Shown piece after piece: positions 9,034-18,011 of a DNA stretch of 64,000 bases. The notes below the pieces were generated by a model. It ran no database searches, had not been told where the DNA came from, and saw only the letters and a program-made list of their open reading frames with translations. Source of the DNA: Sphingomonas sp. PP-CE-1G-424 (GTDB taxonomy: Bacteria > Pseudomonadota > Alphaproteobacteria > Sphingomonadales > Sphingomonadaceae); the NCBI RefSeq assembly GCF_004341085.1, contig NZ_SLXW01000004.1:186001-250000 (forward strand), in the 5' to 3' direction. Positions within the stretch are counted from its first letter, which is position 1. Each line of letters begins with the position of its first letter. A program made the translations under genes and the position numbers.

Positions 9034-10128
9034 ATGCCCAGCAAGCCCCCCGTCCGCTACGATCCGTCCGTCGAGACGGTCGCCTCCGACGAGCAGGAGA
9101 CGCTGGCCGGCCTCAAAGACTCGTTCCGCGAGATTCTCGAGACGACGTCGCAGGATTATGGGCATGCGGTGCGCGCGGTTCATGCCAAGGCGCATGGTAT
9201 CGCCCGCGGGACGCTGGTCGTCGCCGCCGATCTGCCGCCCGAACTGGCGCAGGGAATCTTCGCAACGCCGGGCGAGCACGAGGCGATCCTGCGCATCTCG
9301 ACCAATGCCGGGGACATCCTCGACGACAGCATCAGCCTGCCGCGCGGTCTCGCGCTGAAGATCCTCGACGTCGCTGGCGCGCGGTTGCCGGGATCGGAGG
9401 ACGCGACGACCCAGGACTTCATCATGGTCAACGGGCCTGCGTTCGCCGCAGCGGATGCCAAGGCGTTTTCGAAGAACTTGAAGCTGCTGTCGAAAACCAC
9501 CGACAAGTTCGAGGGCGTGAAGAAGGCGATGTCCGCTACCTTCCGCGTCGTCGAAGCCGCGCTCGAAGCGGTTGGCGGTCAGTCGTCGACGCTGCAGACG
9601 CTGGGCGGCGCGAAACCCGTCCATCCGCTCGGCGAAACCTATTACTCGCAAACCCCGCTGCGCTATGGCGATTACATCGCGAAGGTCGCGCTGTTCCCCG
9701 TCTCGCCAAGCCTGACGCGTCTCACCGGCGACATGGTCGACATCACTGCGCGCCCCGACGCGTTGCGCGAGGTAGTCCGCGAGGAACTGATCGAGCATGG
9801 CGGCGCATGGGAGCTTCGCGTCCAACTCAACCGCGACCTCGAGACGATGCCGATCGAGGACGCGTCGGTGGTGTGGGACGAAGCGGAGAGCCCGTTCGTC
9901 ACCGTCGCGACGTTGACGGTCGAGCCGCAAATCTCCTGGGAGCAGGGCGTGACCGACCGGACCGACGATGCGCTGGTCTACAGCATCTGGAACGGTGTCA
10001 CCGCGCACCAGCCGCTCGGCGGGGTCAACCGTGCGCGCAAGGATACCTACGCGTTGTCCGCGAACTTCCGCGGCAAGTTCAACGGTTGCCCGGTGCATCA
10101 GCCCGCGTCGCTCGCCGAACTTGCGTGA
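9034..10128 (+). CDS. Catalase-like heme protein
   Basis: This 364-residue protein resembles the short catalase-like family (SrpA-type), which has a minimal catalase barrel. Seen features are HAVRAVHAKAHGIARG with a catalytic-type His, ILRISTNAGDILDD, and a C-terminal YSIWNGVTAHQPLGGVNRAR. The last is the conserved tail of catalase-related peroxidases and allene oxide synthases. The usual proximal Tyr motif RLFSY is not obvious. Start ATG 9034 has GGAG about 8 bp upstream; longer in-frame extensions overlap the divergent FAH gene promoter. The metallophosphoesterase starts 8 bp downstream, suggesting an operon. Confidence 0.8.
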   Translation: MPSKPPVRYDPSVETVASDEQETLAGLKDSFREILETTSQDYGHAVRAVHAKAHGIARGTLVVAADLPPELAQGIFATPGEHEAILRISTNAGDILDDSISLPRGLALKILDVAGARLPGSEDATTQDFIMVNGPAFAAADAKAFSKNLKLLSKTTDKFEGVKKAMSATFRVVEAALEAVGGQSSTLQTLGGAKPVHPLGETYYSQTPLRYGDYIAKVALFPVSPSLTRLTGDMVDITARPDALREVVREELIEHGGAWELRVQLNRDLETMPIEDASVVWDEAESPFVTVATLTVEPQISWEQGVTDRTDDALVYSIWNGVTAHQPLGGVNRARKDTYALSANFRGKFNGCPVHQPASLAELA

Positions 10129-10135
10129 CCCTCGC

Positions 10136-10891
10136 ATGCTGAAGCTGTTCCACGTCAGCGACGTGCATTTTGGCGCGGAGGATCCTGCGGCGATCGCTTG
10201 GTTCGACCAGTGCGTCGCCGCGGAAATGCCCGATGCGGTCATCATGACGGGCGATCTGACGATGCGTGCGACAAAGCGCGAGTTCGAACGCGGCGGCGAT
10301 TGGCTGCGCTCGCTCGGCGTGCCGGTCACGCTAGAGGTCGGCAATCACGACATCCCCTATTACTGGGACCCGTTCCGGCGGATCTTCGCACCGTATCAGC
10401 GCTATGCCGCGGTCGAGCAGATGATCGAACGCCCATTGGAACTGCCCGGCGTGACGATCGTGCCGCTCAAGACGACCGCGCGCGCGCAGTGGCGCTGGAA
10501 CTGGTCGAAGGGCAGGGTGGGGCAGGGCTCGCTGCGGCGTGCGCTGACGCTGATCGCCGACGCGCCGAAGGGCAATCTGGTCTTCGTCGCCGCGCATCAC
10601 CCGCTGATCGAAGGCGGGACGACGGGTACGGCCAGGACGCGCTATGGCGACGAGGCGCTGACCGCTTTGGCAGAGGCGGGGGCGCATGCCGTCTTGTCCG
10701 GCCACGTCCACGATCCCTTCGATATCCCCGTCGATCGCGAGGGCAGGACGGTCCGCATGATCGGTGCGGGCACGTTGTCGAAGCGGACGCGCGGCACGCC
10801 CCCGGCGTTCAACGAGATCCAGGTCGACGGTCGTGGTTTCGTGACGCTGTCGCGCACGCTGTCGACCGACGCGAAGCAACCGCTTCGTTAG
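10136..10891 (+). CDS. Calcineurin-like metallophosphoesterase
   Basis: This 251-residue protein has the full binuclear-metal motif set in order: SDVHFG (D-x-H), MTGDLT (GD), EVGNHD (GNHD), AAHHP and SGHVHDP (GHxH). These are the family's metal ligands. No signal peptide is seen, so it is cytoplasmic. The substrate could be a phosphomonoester, a phosphodiester or a cyclic nucleotide (CpdA-like); the sequence does not decide. It lies 7 bp after the catalase-like gene and is probably co-transcribed. Confidence 0.88.
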   Translation: MLKLFHVSDVHFGAEDPAAIAWFDQCVAAEMPDAVIMTGDLTMRATKREFERGGDWLRSLGVPVTLEVGNHDIPYYWDPFRRIFAPYQRYAAVEQMIERPLELPGVTIVPLKTTARAQWRWNWSKGRVGQGSLRRALTLIADAPKGNLVFVAAHHPLIEGGTTGTARTRYGDEALTALAEAGAHAVLSGHVHDPFDIPVDREGRTVRMIGAGTLSKRTRGTPPAFNEIQVDGRGFVTLSRTLSTDAKQPLR

Positions 10892-11073
10892 ATGCGCCGA
10901 CCGCCATCGGACGGCGGGTAAAATTCCTGTCACTGTATTACCGCATATGACAGTCCGGCATCATTAGGTGCTTGCTATGCCGCGCTAATCGTCACAGCGG
11001 CTGTAACCGATCGGGTTGTGGTGGCGCCCCTGCTTCGGCGAGCGCACAGTGCGGCCGGCTACAAGGGTGATGA

Positions 11074-12120
11074 GTGCATATGTTGGCCTGGACGACCGCG
11101 TTGCTGATGGCTGCAACATCGATGCAGGCGAACGGCGAGTCGCTCGCCGCGCAACAGCCGGTCGAACCGCCAGTGCGCGTCGACGATCAAGCGGTGCCGC
11201 CGCCGATAACGTCGCTGTCGATTACTCCCACGCCCGCACCGGTCCCCGTGTCGCCGCAAACCGATCGACAGATCATAGAGGCGACCCCTGCACCGCGGAA
11301 GGCCGGCAGCACCGCCGGGTCGCCGCACGATATCGTCGTCGTCGGGCGGAAAGCGCTCGCGGGCGATCCGCTCCGATCGGTCAACGCGACCGCGTTCGAC
11401 GCGACCGAGGCGGTCGACAAGGCGTTCGTCGGGCCGGTCGCGCGTCAGTACAAGAAGACCGTCCCGTCGCCGATCCGCCGCGGCATCCACAATTTCCTCT
11501 ACAATCTGCGCGAACCGATCGTGTTCGTGAACTTCCTGCTGCAGCTGAAACCCGGCAAGGCCGTCGAAACCGTCGGTCGGTTCGCGATCAACTCGACGGT
11601 CGGCGCGGTCGGCGTGCTCGATATCGCCAAGCGCCGGCCGTTCCGCCTGCCGCGCCGGTCGAACGGGTTCGCCAACACGCTGGGCTATTACGGCGTCAAG
11701 AACGGGCCGTTCCTGTTCCTGCCGCTGGTCGGCCCGACGACGCTGCGCGATCTGATCGGCGGCGGAGTCGATCGGCTGATGCTGCCGGTCGCGGTCGGCA
11801 AGCCGTTCACCAGTCCGACCTACACGATCCCGGCCGGCGTCCTAGGCGCGCTCGATCATCGCTCGGAGTTCGACGACACGCTGAAGGATTTGCACGACAA
11901 CGCCGCCGATCCCTATGCGGCGTCGCGCGAATTCTACCTGCGCCGACGCCAGGCGGAGATCGATCATCTCCACGGCCGCAACGTCGACGCGATCCTCGGG
12001 CCGGGCGGGGTCACCGAACCGCCCCCGCGCGCGGCCATGCCGATCATCGAGCAGATGCCGACCGCGGAGCCTAGCGCGAGCGTCGTGCAACCCGTGGTGC
12101 CGGAACCGGCGCGACCCTGA
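11074..12120 (+). CDS. mlaA: MlaA (VacJ) family outer-membrane lipid asymmetry protein
   Basis: This 348-residue envelope protein starts with a hydrophobic export signal of about 21 residues, followed by a Pro-rich linker (to about 85). The MlaA domain occupies about 105-310: DPLRSVNATAFDATEAVDK, then NFLYNLREPIVFVNFLLQ, RFAINSTVGAVGVLDIA, and LGYYGVKNGPFLFLPLVGP with TLRD. MlaA removes mislocalised phospholipid from the outer leaflet and passes it to the MlaC-MlaFEDB system. No lipobox Cys is evident, unlike the E. coli protein. Start choice: GTG 11074 has AAGGG 6 bp upstream; ATG 11080 is the alternative. The other Mla genes are not in this window. Confidence 0.9.
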   Translation: MHMLAWTTALLMAATSMQANGESLAAQQPVEPPVRVDDQAVPPPITSLSITPTPAPVPVSPQTDRQIIEATPAPRKAGSTAGSPHDIVVVGRKALAGDPLRSVNATAFDATEAVDKAFVGPVARQYKKTVPSPIRRGIHNFLYNLREPIVFVNFLLQLKPGKAVETVGRFAINSTVGAVGVLDIAKRRPFRLPRRSNGFANTLGYYGVKNGPFLFLPLVGPTTLRDLIGGGVDRLMLPVAVGKPFTSPTYTIPAGVLGALDHRSEFDDTLKDLHDNAADPYAASREFYLRRRQAEIDHLHGRNVDAILGPGGVTEPPPRAAMPIIEQMPTAEPSASVVQPVVPEPARP

Positions 12121-12141
12121 CGGTGCGAAGACTGCGGTCGC

Positions 12142-12927
12142 TTATGGCGCCGAGCCGGAATTGAACTCGATGTCGATCTCGACCCAGCCGCCGAGGATAG
12201 GCTTGCCGTTGACGCGCGGCGGACGGACGCGGAACTGCCACGCGGCCTGACGCATCGACCGGGCGAGACCCGACCCGACCGGGGACTCGCTTAAGGCTCG
12301 GCAATTCTCGACCTGATAGTTGGCGATCATCCGGCACGCGATCTTCGCCCAGCTGTTCGGTGGCGGCGCGCTCTTCAGATAGCCGTTCAGCTCCGCATCG
12401 GTCGGCCGACGATACCATTCGACCTTCATCAGACGCTCGCCGCCAGGACCCTCGCCCGGACCATAGACCGAACCGCTGTCCTTCCCCTTGCCCGACCCAC
12501 TCCCACCGTCACCGCCGGCAAGCTGGTCGTCGGGATGCGACGGCATCTTCGAGATATCGGCTGCGTCGAACATCTCCATACCGCCGAGCATCTTGATCGG
12601 CAGCGGTGGCGGCGATTTGGGCGGCGCGGGGGGCGTCTGCGCGGCATCGGCGCGCGGCGCCGCACGTTGCGGAGAACCACCGCTCGCACGCTTCACCTTG
12701 GTCGGCGAAGGCGTCCGCTTGGCCGGGGTCGGCGTCGCCTGGTCGGGCGCCAGCTGGAACGTCACGGGGTTGCGCGGTTCCACCGGCTTGGCGACCATCG
12801 ACGGCGCCAGCCGCAGCAGCAACAGGATGATCAGGATATGCGCGACGATCGTCAGACCGACCGCAACGCTCCGCCGCCGTGCCGACCCGCGCGTCTCGAT
12901 CGACGAAGAATGGTACGCCGAACGCAT
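12142..12927 (-). CDS. TonB-like energy transducer-type protein
   Basis: This 261-residue protein has the TonB layout. A short cytoplasmic N-terminus is followed by one membrane anchor at about 21-45 (VGLTIVAHILIILLLLRLAP). A Pro/Lys/Ala-rich periplasmic spacer follows (TPTPAKRTPSPTK, PPAPPKSPPPLP), with a Gly/Ser-rich stretch. A C-terminal domain with ARSMRQAAWQFRVRPPRVNG and GGWVEIDIEF resembles TonB_C. No exbB/exbD neighbours are present. It is convergent with mlaA (21 bp between stops). It may serve a dedicated receptor or be an envelope-spanning structural protein. Confidence 0.65.
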   Translation of the reverse strand: MRSAYHSSSIETRGSARRRSVAVGLTIVAHILIILLLLRLAPSMVAKPVEPRNPVTFQLAPDQATPTPAKRTPSPTKVKRASGGSPQRAAPRADAAQTPPAPPKSPPPLPIKMLGGMEMFDAADISKMPSHPDDQLAGGDGGSGSGKGKDSGSVYGPGEGPGGERLMKVEWYRRPTDAELNGYLKSAPPPNSWAKIACRMIANYQVENCRALSESPVGSGLARSMRQAAWQFRVRPPRVNGKPILGGWVEIDIEFNSGSAP

Positions 12928-13105
12928 CGGCTGTTCGCCTACCCGCGCACGGTCGCGCCTGCAACCGCCACCCGCGCCATGACGAAGACTTCATCGAAGC
13001 AAAGCCAACTGCTGAGCGCATAGCTCTTCGCCTGCCGCAGACCATAAGCGGCGGGATGTTGTAGAGGCGGTTGCGCGCCTAAAGGCTTGCGGCTTCCTCG
13101 ACTGG

Positions 13106-13411
13106 ATGCGGCGGTGCGTACCAATCGAGGATGCCCTGCCCGATGAGCAGCAGAGCGAGCAGATCTCGAACGCCTTCATCCTGCTCCAGCCGCCAACGGT
13201 GCCCGAGTGCGTGCGGCGCATGCTAAGTAAGCCGAGCGAGTTCGTCCGCGCCGTCGTCGAGAAGCTCGCGCGTCAGAAGAAGCTGGACACCGCGACGGTC
13301 GACGACGTGATCGCCGAGGTCGAGAACCCCGAGCTGCGCGCCATCCTCGCCCGCATCCGCGCCTTCGTTGATAGTGCAAATCCGCCGAGCGGTCACACAG
13401 AGGCGTTGTAA
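13106..13411 (+). CDS. Hypothetical helical protein (101 aa)
   Basis: No family is recognised. The predicted protein is mostly helical and charged (FVRAVVEKLARQKKLDTATVDDVIAEVENPELRAILARIRAF). It lacks a signal peptide or membrane segment. ATG 13106 has no clear Shine-Dalgarno. It lies at the left edge of an accessory patch, just before the first of two direct repeats, and could be the 3' part of a truncated gene. Coding status is uncertain. Confidence 0.35.
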   Translation: MRRCVPIEDALPDEQQSEQISNAFILLQPPTVPECVRRMLSKPSEFVRAVVEKLARQKKLDTATVDDVIAEVENPELRAILARIRAFVDSANPPSGHTEAL

Positions 13412-13487
13412 GATCTAAATGTAGAAGGAACGCCTATGGCATGCGCAGTTTGAAGCTTCACCAAGCCCCCGAGGCGCGAACCCAACG

Positions 13488-13565
13488 GGTTCAGCATCCA
13501 GCGACCGCGGGTGAGCGTGCCGGCTTGCGCCGTCCCGTGCATCCTGAGGAGGATGCGCGATTTCG
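13488..13565. repeat. Direct repeat, copy 1, left of chemoreceptor gene
   Basis: This block of about 78 bp runs from GGTTCAGCATCCAGCGACC to GATTTCG. It recurs in the same orientation, with a few changes, at 15575-15659. The two copies bracket the chemoreceptor at 13714-15480. The remainder of the 13412-13713 gap shows no gene. Confidence 0.85.
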
Positions 13566-13713
13566 GTGCCTTTCCAAACCGTTTACGTCGCGCGTCTTTG
13601 GTCTGTTGCGAAGTCGGATAGAGAAATATCGCAGGATACCGAAGCATGATTACCGTCGCGGGTTCCGAGCATGCCAACGCCATGTGGCATCAGTGTGAGT
13701 CCGGCTGCGTGTC

Positions 13714-15480
13714 TTACCCCGCCATTTCGAGGTGCTGTTCTCGGGTAGTGCGCGCACGCGGGGCAGTTTCAGCGTTCGTGTTAAAGCGTGCGGCCTGTTC
13801 CGCAAGCGCCAGCACCTCACTCGATAGAGTCCGCGCAGCAGCGGAGGTTTGCTCCACCATAGCGGCGTTCTGCTGGGTCGAACGGTCCATCGTGCCGATG
13901 GCGGCGTTGATCTGCGACACAGCGGTAGATTGAGCTTGGTTGTCATCGGCGATGCGTTTGAGCAGGCCATGCACTTCCACGACATCTGTCGAAATGTCGG
14001 CGAGTGCGCCGTCGACCCGTTGCACCAAGCCGACTGCCGTAACGATACCGGCCTGCGTCGCGGTAAGCTGTTCACGGGCCCGGCCGGCCTCCTCCTCTGC
14101 TCGCATTGCCAGCGCTGAGACGAGATCGGCAACCACGGCGAAACCGCGGCCCGCGTCCCCGGCGCGGCCGGCTTCCACTGCGGCATTCATGGCGAGGACG
14201 CGGGTCTGGAAAGCGATCTTGTCGAGCCCTTCGATCACGTCATCGATGTCCTTGGCGCTGTCCGACACGCGGGTCATCGCCTGCACCGCTTCTCCGGCAA
14301 CGGTGCGGCCATTACCGACGCTGGCGATGGCGCCATCGGCACGTTCCACGGTGCGAATTGCCGATGCGGCGGTTGCTTCGAGCCGGGTATCCATCTGCGC
14401 CACGGAGGCGGAGGTTTGTTCGAGACTGGCGGCGTTCGATTCAGTGCGACGCGCTAGGTCTTCGGAAGCGTGCGCGATCTCGCCCGACCCGGTGCTGATC
14501 CTGGCCGCACTTTCGCTCACCGCCGCGATCAGCGTGCGCAAGCCCGCCAGTGCGGCGTTGAAGTTGGTCTTGAGTGCAACATAGGATTGCGGGAAGTCGC
14601 CGCGAATCTCCGCGGTGAGGTCGCCGCGGTGGAGCGCCAACAGGCCGCTGCTGAGCGCAGCCGTTACTTCCTGCTGTTCGGCGGCGGACCGGGCATCCTG
14701 CGCCGTGCGCGCGGCCGATGCCGAACGGAACTGCTCCACAGCATCGGCGATGCGGCCCAGTTCGTCGCGGCGGCCGCGGTGCGGCACGGTCGCCTGTTCC
14801 CCAACCGCGAGCCGTGCGGTTACGTCCGACACCTCCACCAACGGGCGGACCACCTTGCGGAGCAGCGTGTAGGATGCGGTGACGATCAGCACGAGCAGCA
14901 GCGCTGCCAGACCGCAAAGCCAGATCAGCGCCGTCCGCAGCACCGCAGCAGCCTCGACTTCAAGCGCAGACTGATAGGTAGTGGCGGTCGTCACCAGTGC
15001 GTCCACCTGCTGGCGGTGCGCGGTGTAATAGCCGGTCAGAGTTGCATAGCTGCGGTCGGCCGCAACCCGGTCGCCGCGTTGAACCGCGGGAAGGTAGTTG
15101 CTTTCGAGTTCATGCCAGAAGGCGGCAGCGGGGGCGTGGGTGGCCTCGGTGACACCCCGTTTTAGCTCGGGCGCAAGGTTTGCTCCGACCCAGTAATTAT
15201 GACGGGTCGTATAGTCCGCGTGGAGCTTTTGCAGGCGGGTTCGTACCTCCGCTATCCGTTGCGGCTGTTCACGCAGCAACATGACCTCCAGATAGGGCTC
15301 GATCACGTATTCCGGCGGCGGAAGGACGTCAGCGATCAGATCGGCCGCCTGTTGCGACTTGACCTGCATGTCACCCCCCATGCGGATCGCGTTAACCCTG
15401 GTTGCTGCCACCAGGGCCGCAACCAGCAACAAAGTTATCAACGCCGCCGTTCCGGCGCGTACCATGTTCGCGATCGACAT
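13714..15480 (-). CDS. Methyl-accepting chemotaxis protein (transmembrane)
   Basis: This is a 588-residue chemoreceptor. Membrane helix 1 is at about 9-28, followed by a periplasmic four-helix-type sensor of about 155 residues and membrane helix 2 at about 183-207. A HAMP domain at about 208-262 contains VVRPLVEVSDVTARLA. The cytoplasmic signalling domain carries the hairpin tip [20 protein letters not shown]. It relays ligand signals to CheA/CheW. No che genes are in the window. The gene is framed by two direct repeats and ends with EQHLEMAG, without a CheR-binding pentapeptide. Start ATG 15480. Confidence 0.93.
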   Translation of the reverse strand: MSIANMVRAGTAALITLLLVAALVAATRVNAIRMGGDMQVKSQQAADLIADVLPPPEYVIEPYLEVMLLREQPQRIAEVRTRLQKLHADYTTRHNYWVGANLAPELKRGVTEATHAPAAAFWHELESNYLPAVQRGDRVAADRSYATLTGYYTAHRQQVDALVTTATTYQSALEVEAAAVLRTALIWLCGLAALLLVLIVTASYTLLRKVVRPLVEVSDVTARLAVGEQATVPHRGRRDELGRIADAVEQFRSASAARTAQDARSAAEQQEVTAALSSGLLALHRGDLTAEIRGDFPQSYVALKTNFNAALAGLRTLIAAVSESAARISTGSGEIAHASEDLARRTESNAASLEQTSASVAQMDTRLEATAASAIRTVERADGAIASVGNGRTVAGEAVQAMTRVSDSAKDIDDVIEGLDKIAFQTRVLAMNAAVEAGRAGDAGRGFAVVADLVSALAMRAEEEAGRAREQLTATQAGIVTAVGLVQRVDGALADISTDVVEVHGLLKRIADDNQAQSTAVSQINAAIGTMDRSTQQNAAMVEQTSAAARTLSSEVLALAEQAARFNTNAETAPRARTTREQHLEMAG

Positions 15481-15574
15481 ATGCTTCGTAGGCCCGTTTC
15501 AGTAATATTTCTACAATCATAGGAGGATCGAGTCAGGGAGCGGGCACTGTTGGCTATTTAAGTGCTTATTCGAC

Positions 15575-15659
15575 GGTTCAGCATCCAGCATCCAGCGACC
15601 GCGAGTGAGCGTGCCGGCTTGCGCCGTCCCGTGCATCCTGGGAGGAATGCGTGATTTCG
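15575..15659. repeat. Direct repeat, copy 2, right of chemoreceptor gene
   Basis: This is a near-copy of 13488-13565 in the same orientation, with an extra GCATCCA unit duplicated at its start. It lies in the 15481-15806 gap, which has no gene. The sequence to its right is clearly more AT-rich than the surroundings. Confidence 0.85.
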
Positions 15660-15806
15660 CGCGAACTAAAAAATGCGCTTCGCTGCCCTCTGCTGGCAGC
15701 GGAGCTTTAAGAATTCGTTCCTAAAAAAAGACATGAATGGCCTAGTCTAGTGAGCAGCATTGACCAGTGTTTGGTCAGTTGGATGTATCAACGCGTGAAC
15801 ACCGCG

Positions 15807-16517
15807 TTATTTTTTCGGTGTCGTAATTGTTGAACGTGACAACCCTCGAAGATTTGTGGGTGGACGGACCGTTCTCTCGGGCGGCTTGATTTTAATCCTG
15901 GATCGCCAGTCCGTCGCTGCAAGGACGTGCGCCGATGAGCTTTCAATGAGTGATTCCGATACTGCTTCGTCTGATAGAATTTCCTCACACTTTAGCTTGA
16001 AGCTTTCGTAAACAATGTCAGCTTTGTCTATGAATGATCGAACTGGGTTGGTCGCTGGAGTTTCGCCTAATTCGCCCGGAGTGTCGAGGCCGGCGTAAAA
16101 GTAAAGTTTGAATGATATAAGGCCTGGTCCAGTATCATTAATCCATCTTAGTACTTCTATCTCTTTTTTAATTGGGCCCCAATGAGTAAATCCAAAATCT
16201 ACAACGGCATTAGGCATTCTAACTTCAATATCTCTAATATCCGCTGACGCGCCTAGCTTTATTCCGACATCATGCTTTCGATTAGAAAGAAATGCCATCT
16301 CTCTTATGATATTATCACCACCATTCCCTGGAGGAATTGGGTCGAGGAATGAGAGAATACTGATCAATTTCTGGAAAGGGCCGGGGACCTTTTTAAGGTA
16401 AACATTTAGTTTATCAAGGTTTTCTGCCCAAGGGTACATCACTCTTTTTGTGGGGTAACCTGTTGTCTCGTAAGCGGCATGAAGTACTTGGTCAAAAGAG
16501 CTGCGAGCCAATGTCAA
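15807..16517 (-). CDS. Hypothetical low-GC protein, 3' part of a frameshifted gene
   Basis: This 236-residue reading frame of unknown function opens at TTG 16517 (LTLARSSFDQVLHAA). It is visibly poorer in GC than all neighbours. It overlaps the stop of the 73-codon frame upstream by one register (TTGA). The protein sequence runs on naturally from that frame (…DFRRHINQA + LTLARSSFDQ…), so I read this as the larger piece of one protein of about 310 residues broken by a -1 shift. There are no membrane segments or known motifs. Acquisition by transfer is likely. Confidence 0.55.
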   Translation of the reverse strand: MTLARSSFDQVLHAAYETTGYPTKRVMYPWAENLDKLNVYLKKVPGPFQKLISILSFLDPIPPGNGGDNIIREMAFLSNRKHDVGIKLGASADIRDIEVRMPNAVVDFGFTHWGPIKKEIEVLRWINDTGPGLISFKLYFYAGLDTPGELGETPATNPVRSFIDKADIVYESFKLKCEEILSDEAVSESLIESSSAHVLAATDWRSRIKIKPPERTVRPPTNLRGLSRSTITTPKK

Positions 16518-16735
16518 GCTTGGTTTATATGCCGTCGGAAATCAGACGGGATATCTTCTAACAACCTGACTTTTAGGATATTAGAGCCCGATGCGGGATC
16601 TCGTTCTACAAACTGCTCAGTATGGGCAGGATTTAGAAAAAAACCGGATATTGCGGCCTCCGGCTCATCGATCGATTGACGAGCCCATCTGACGGAATCG
16701 AAGGCTGGCTCGAACAGATCATTTGATCTTGTCAT
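16514..16735 (-). CDS. Hypothetical low-GC protein, 5' part of the frameshifted gene
   Basis: This 73-residue frame starts at ATG 16735 (MTRSNDLFEPAFDSVRWA) and ends at TGA 16516-16514. From its sequence (RLLEDIPSDFRRHINQA) it is the N-terminal portion of the protein continued by 15807-16517. A single missing base near 16514-16519 (CTTG where CTTTG would keep frame) would explain the break. I recall uncharacterised proteins with a very similar IPSDFRRHINQA-type junction, but no search was possible. Confidence 0.5.
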   Translation of the reverse strand: MTRSNDLFEPAFDSVRWARQSIDEPEAAISGFFLNPAHTEQFVERDPASGSNILKVRLLEDIPSDFRRHINQA

Positions 16736-17121
16736 GTTTATTTATGCCTCACTGACAACGCCGCAGTATTTCATTGCGTATATTGAGCGGTGAAAAACTG
16801 CAGGTCAACCGACGTCATTTAGAATCAGTTCTATTTGTGCCGCTTAGCACCTGAACAGACCACATTACGATGCCGGCTAATTTTGGATTCAGCTCCGCCC
16901 AATTTTTGAACACACGTTTGCGCTGCGAACATGATGTGGGCTAGGCGGGGGGCCTGCGCCTTTTAGATGCGTAATTCAGCGCGATTTTAAAACACGCATG
17001 TCGGCCTTGCTGAAGCACCCCAGGTGCGGCAATCTGCATCCAATCCATGCGCTCGAAACCGCCCCTTAGGGCTAGGTTTTCCGGTCCTCTGCGGCACATC
17101 GCAAACTGCATCGAAAGCCAC
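16736..17121. other. AT-richer spacer without a recognisable gene
   Basis: These 386 bases lie between the low-GC gene start and the integrase-side remnant. Short frames exist on both strands, but none has a plausible start with a ribosome site or recognisable protein sequence. The first part presumably holds the promoter of the low-GC gene. Confidence 0.5.
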
Positions 17122-17562
17122 CTAAAAAGCTTGCGGGCGAGGCAGGGGTTCTTGCGCTGTATTTGGGGTAGAAGGGCCGAGGGGGACGTCGGGCCGCCCC
17201 CGCGGGTCGGGGAGGGCGGGACGATGATCAGGTTGCTCCGATGGCTCGAGCTGGTCGTCCCGACCGGCGTATGCGTAACCGATCTGTTGAGCGGACTCTA
17301 TGGGATGATCCGGCTGTTCCTCGCGTGAGGCGAGGACCTGATCGAACCGGCGCCAGACCATGTCATAAGTGAGCTTGCCGCGCGCACGGCTCAGTTCGAT
17401 CATGAGGTCGACGCTGAGCGGCACGCCTACCTCGCGACAGATCCCCGTCAGGTACGTCCGCGCATAGGTCTGGCGTGTATCGTTCTCCATGCTGTGGGTG
17501 ATGGAACCGAAATCGTCGATGACGATCTGCCAGAATCCATCGAACACCTCGCGGTTCGCCGA
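17122..17562 (-). pseudogene. Remnant of an unknown gene abutting the integrase fragment
   Basis: The minus-strand frame here reads like real protein between about 17340 and 17560 (REVFDGFWQIVIDDFG, YARTYLTGICREVGVPLS, KLTYDMVWRRFDQVL). Its upstream extension runs into sequence that is the antisense of an integrase, so the natural 5' end is missing. An ATG at 17490 could still be used (122 residues). The 3' third is Pro/Arg-rich and may be non-native. The family is not recognised. Confidence 0.35.
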
Positions 17563-17781
17563 ATTGCTCGGCGCACGGCCTGCGCAAAGCCGCCGCGCGG
17601 CGCTGAGGCCGGTTGCTCGAACCAAGAGATCAAGGCGTGGACCGGTCATACGACCGACAGCGAGGTCGCGCGGTACACTGCAGCGGCTGATCAGCGCACG
17701 CTTTCAGACACTGCCGCAGACAAGCTTTTGGCTAACCTTGCGGAAAGGTTAGCCAAAGATGCCGCTAAGGCGTTAAATTAG
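17562..17781 (+). pseudogene. Tyrosine recombinase (phage integrase) C-terminal fragment
   Basis: Only the C-terminal catalytic part remains. In one frame it shows AHGLRKAAARR, the HxxR box, ending at a premature TGA (17604). After a shift it continues EAGCSNQEIKAWTGHTTDSE, then VARYTAAADQ with the nucleophile Tyr, to the TAA near 17781. A loss of about 5 bp at RR-EAG explains the break. The N-terminal domain is absent. It lies 18 bp from the 3' end of tRNA-Arg, the classic arrangement of an island or prophage integrase at its attachment site. It is almost certainly inactive. Confidence 0.8.
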
Positions 17782-17799
17782 GGGGAAATAAATGAAGTT

Positions 17800-17876
<77 letters not shown>

Positions 17877-18011
17877 CGGATGGCTCGCCTAGCAAAGCGT
17901 GGCGGGCTGCGCCAGCCGTTTTCATGCTGATCGCTGTCGCGCTGTGTCGGTCGCGCGCGTATTAGTCGCACGAGACGGTGATATGCATCCGTTAGACCTG
18001 TGCAAAACGCG

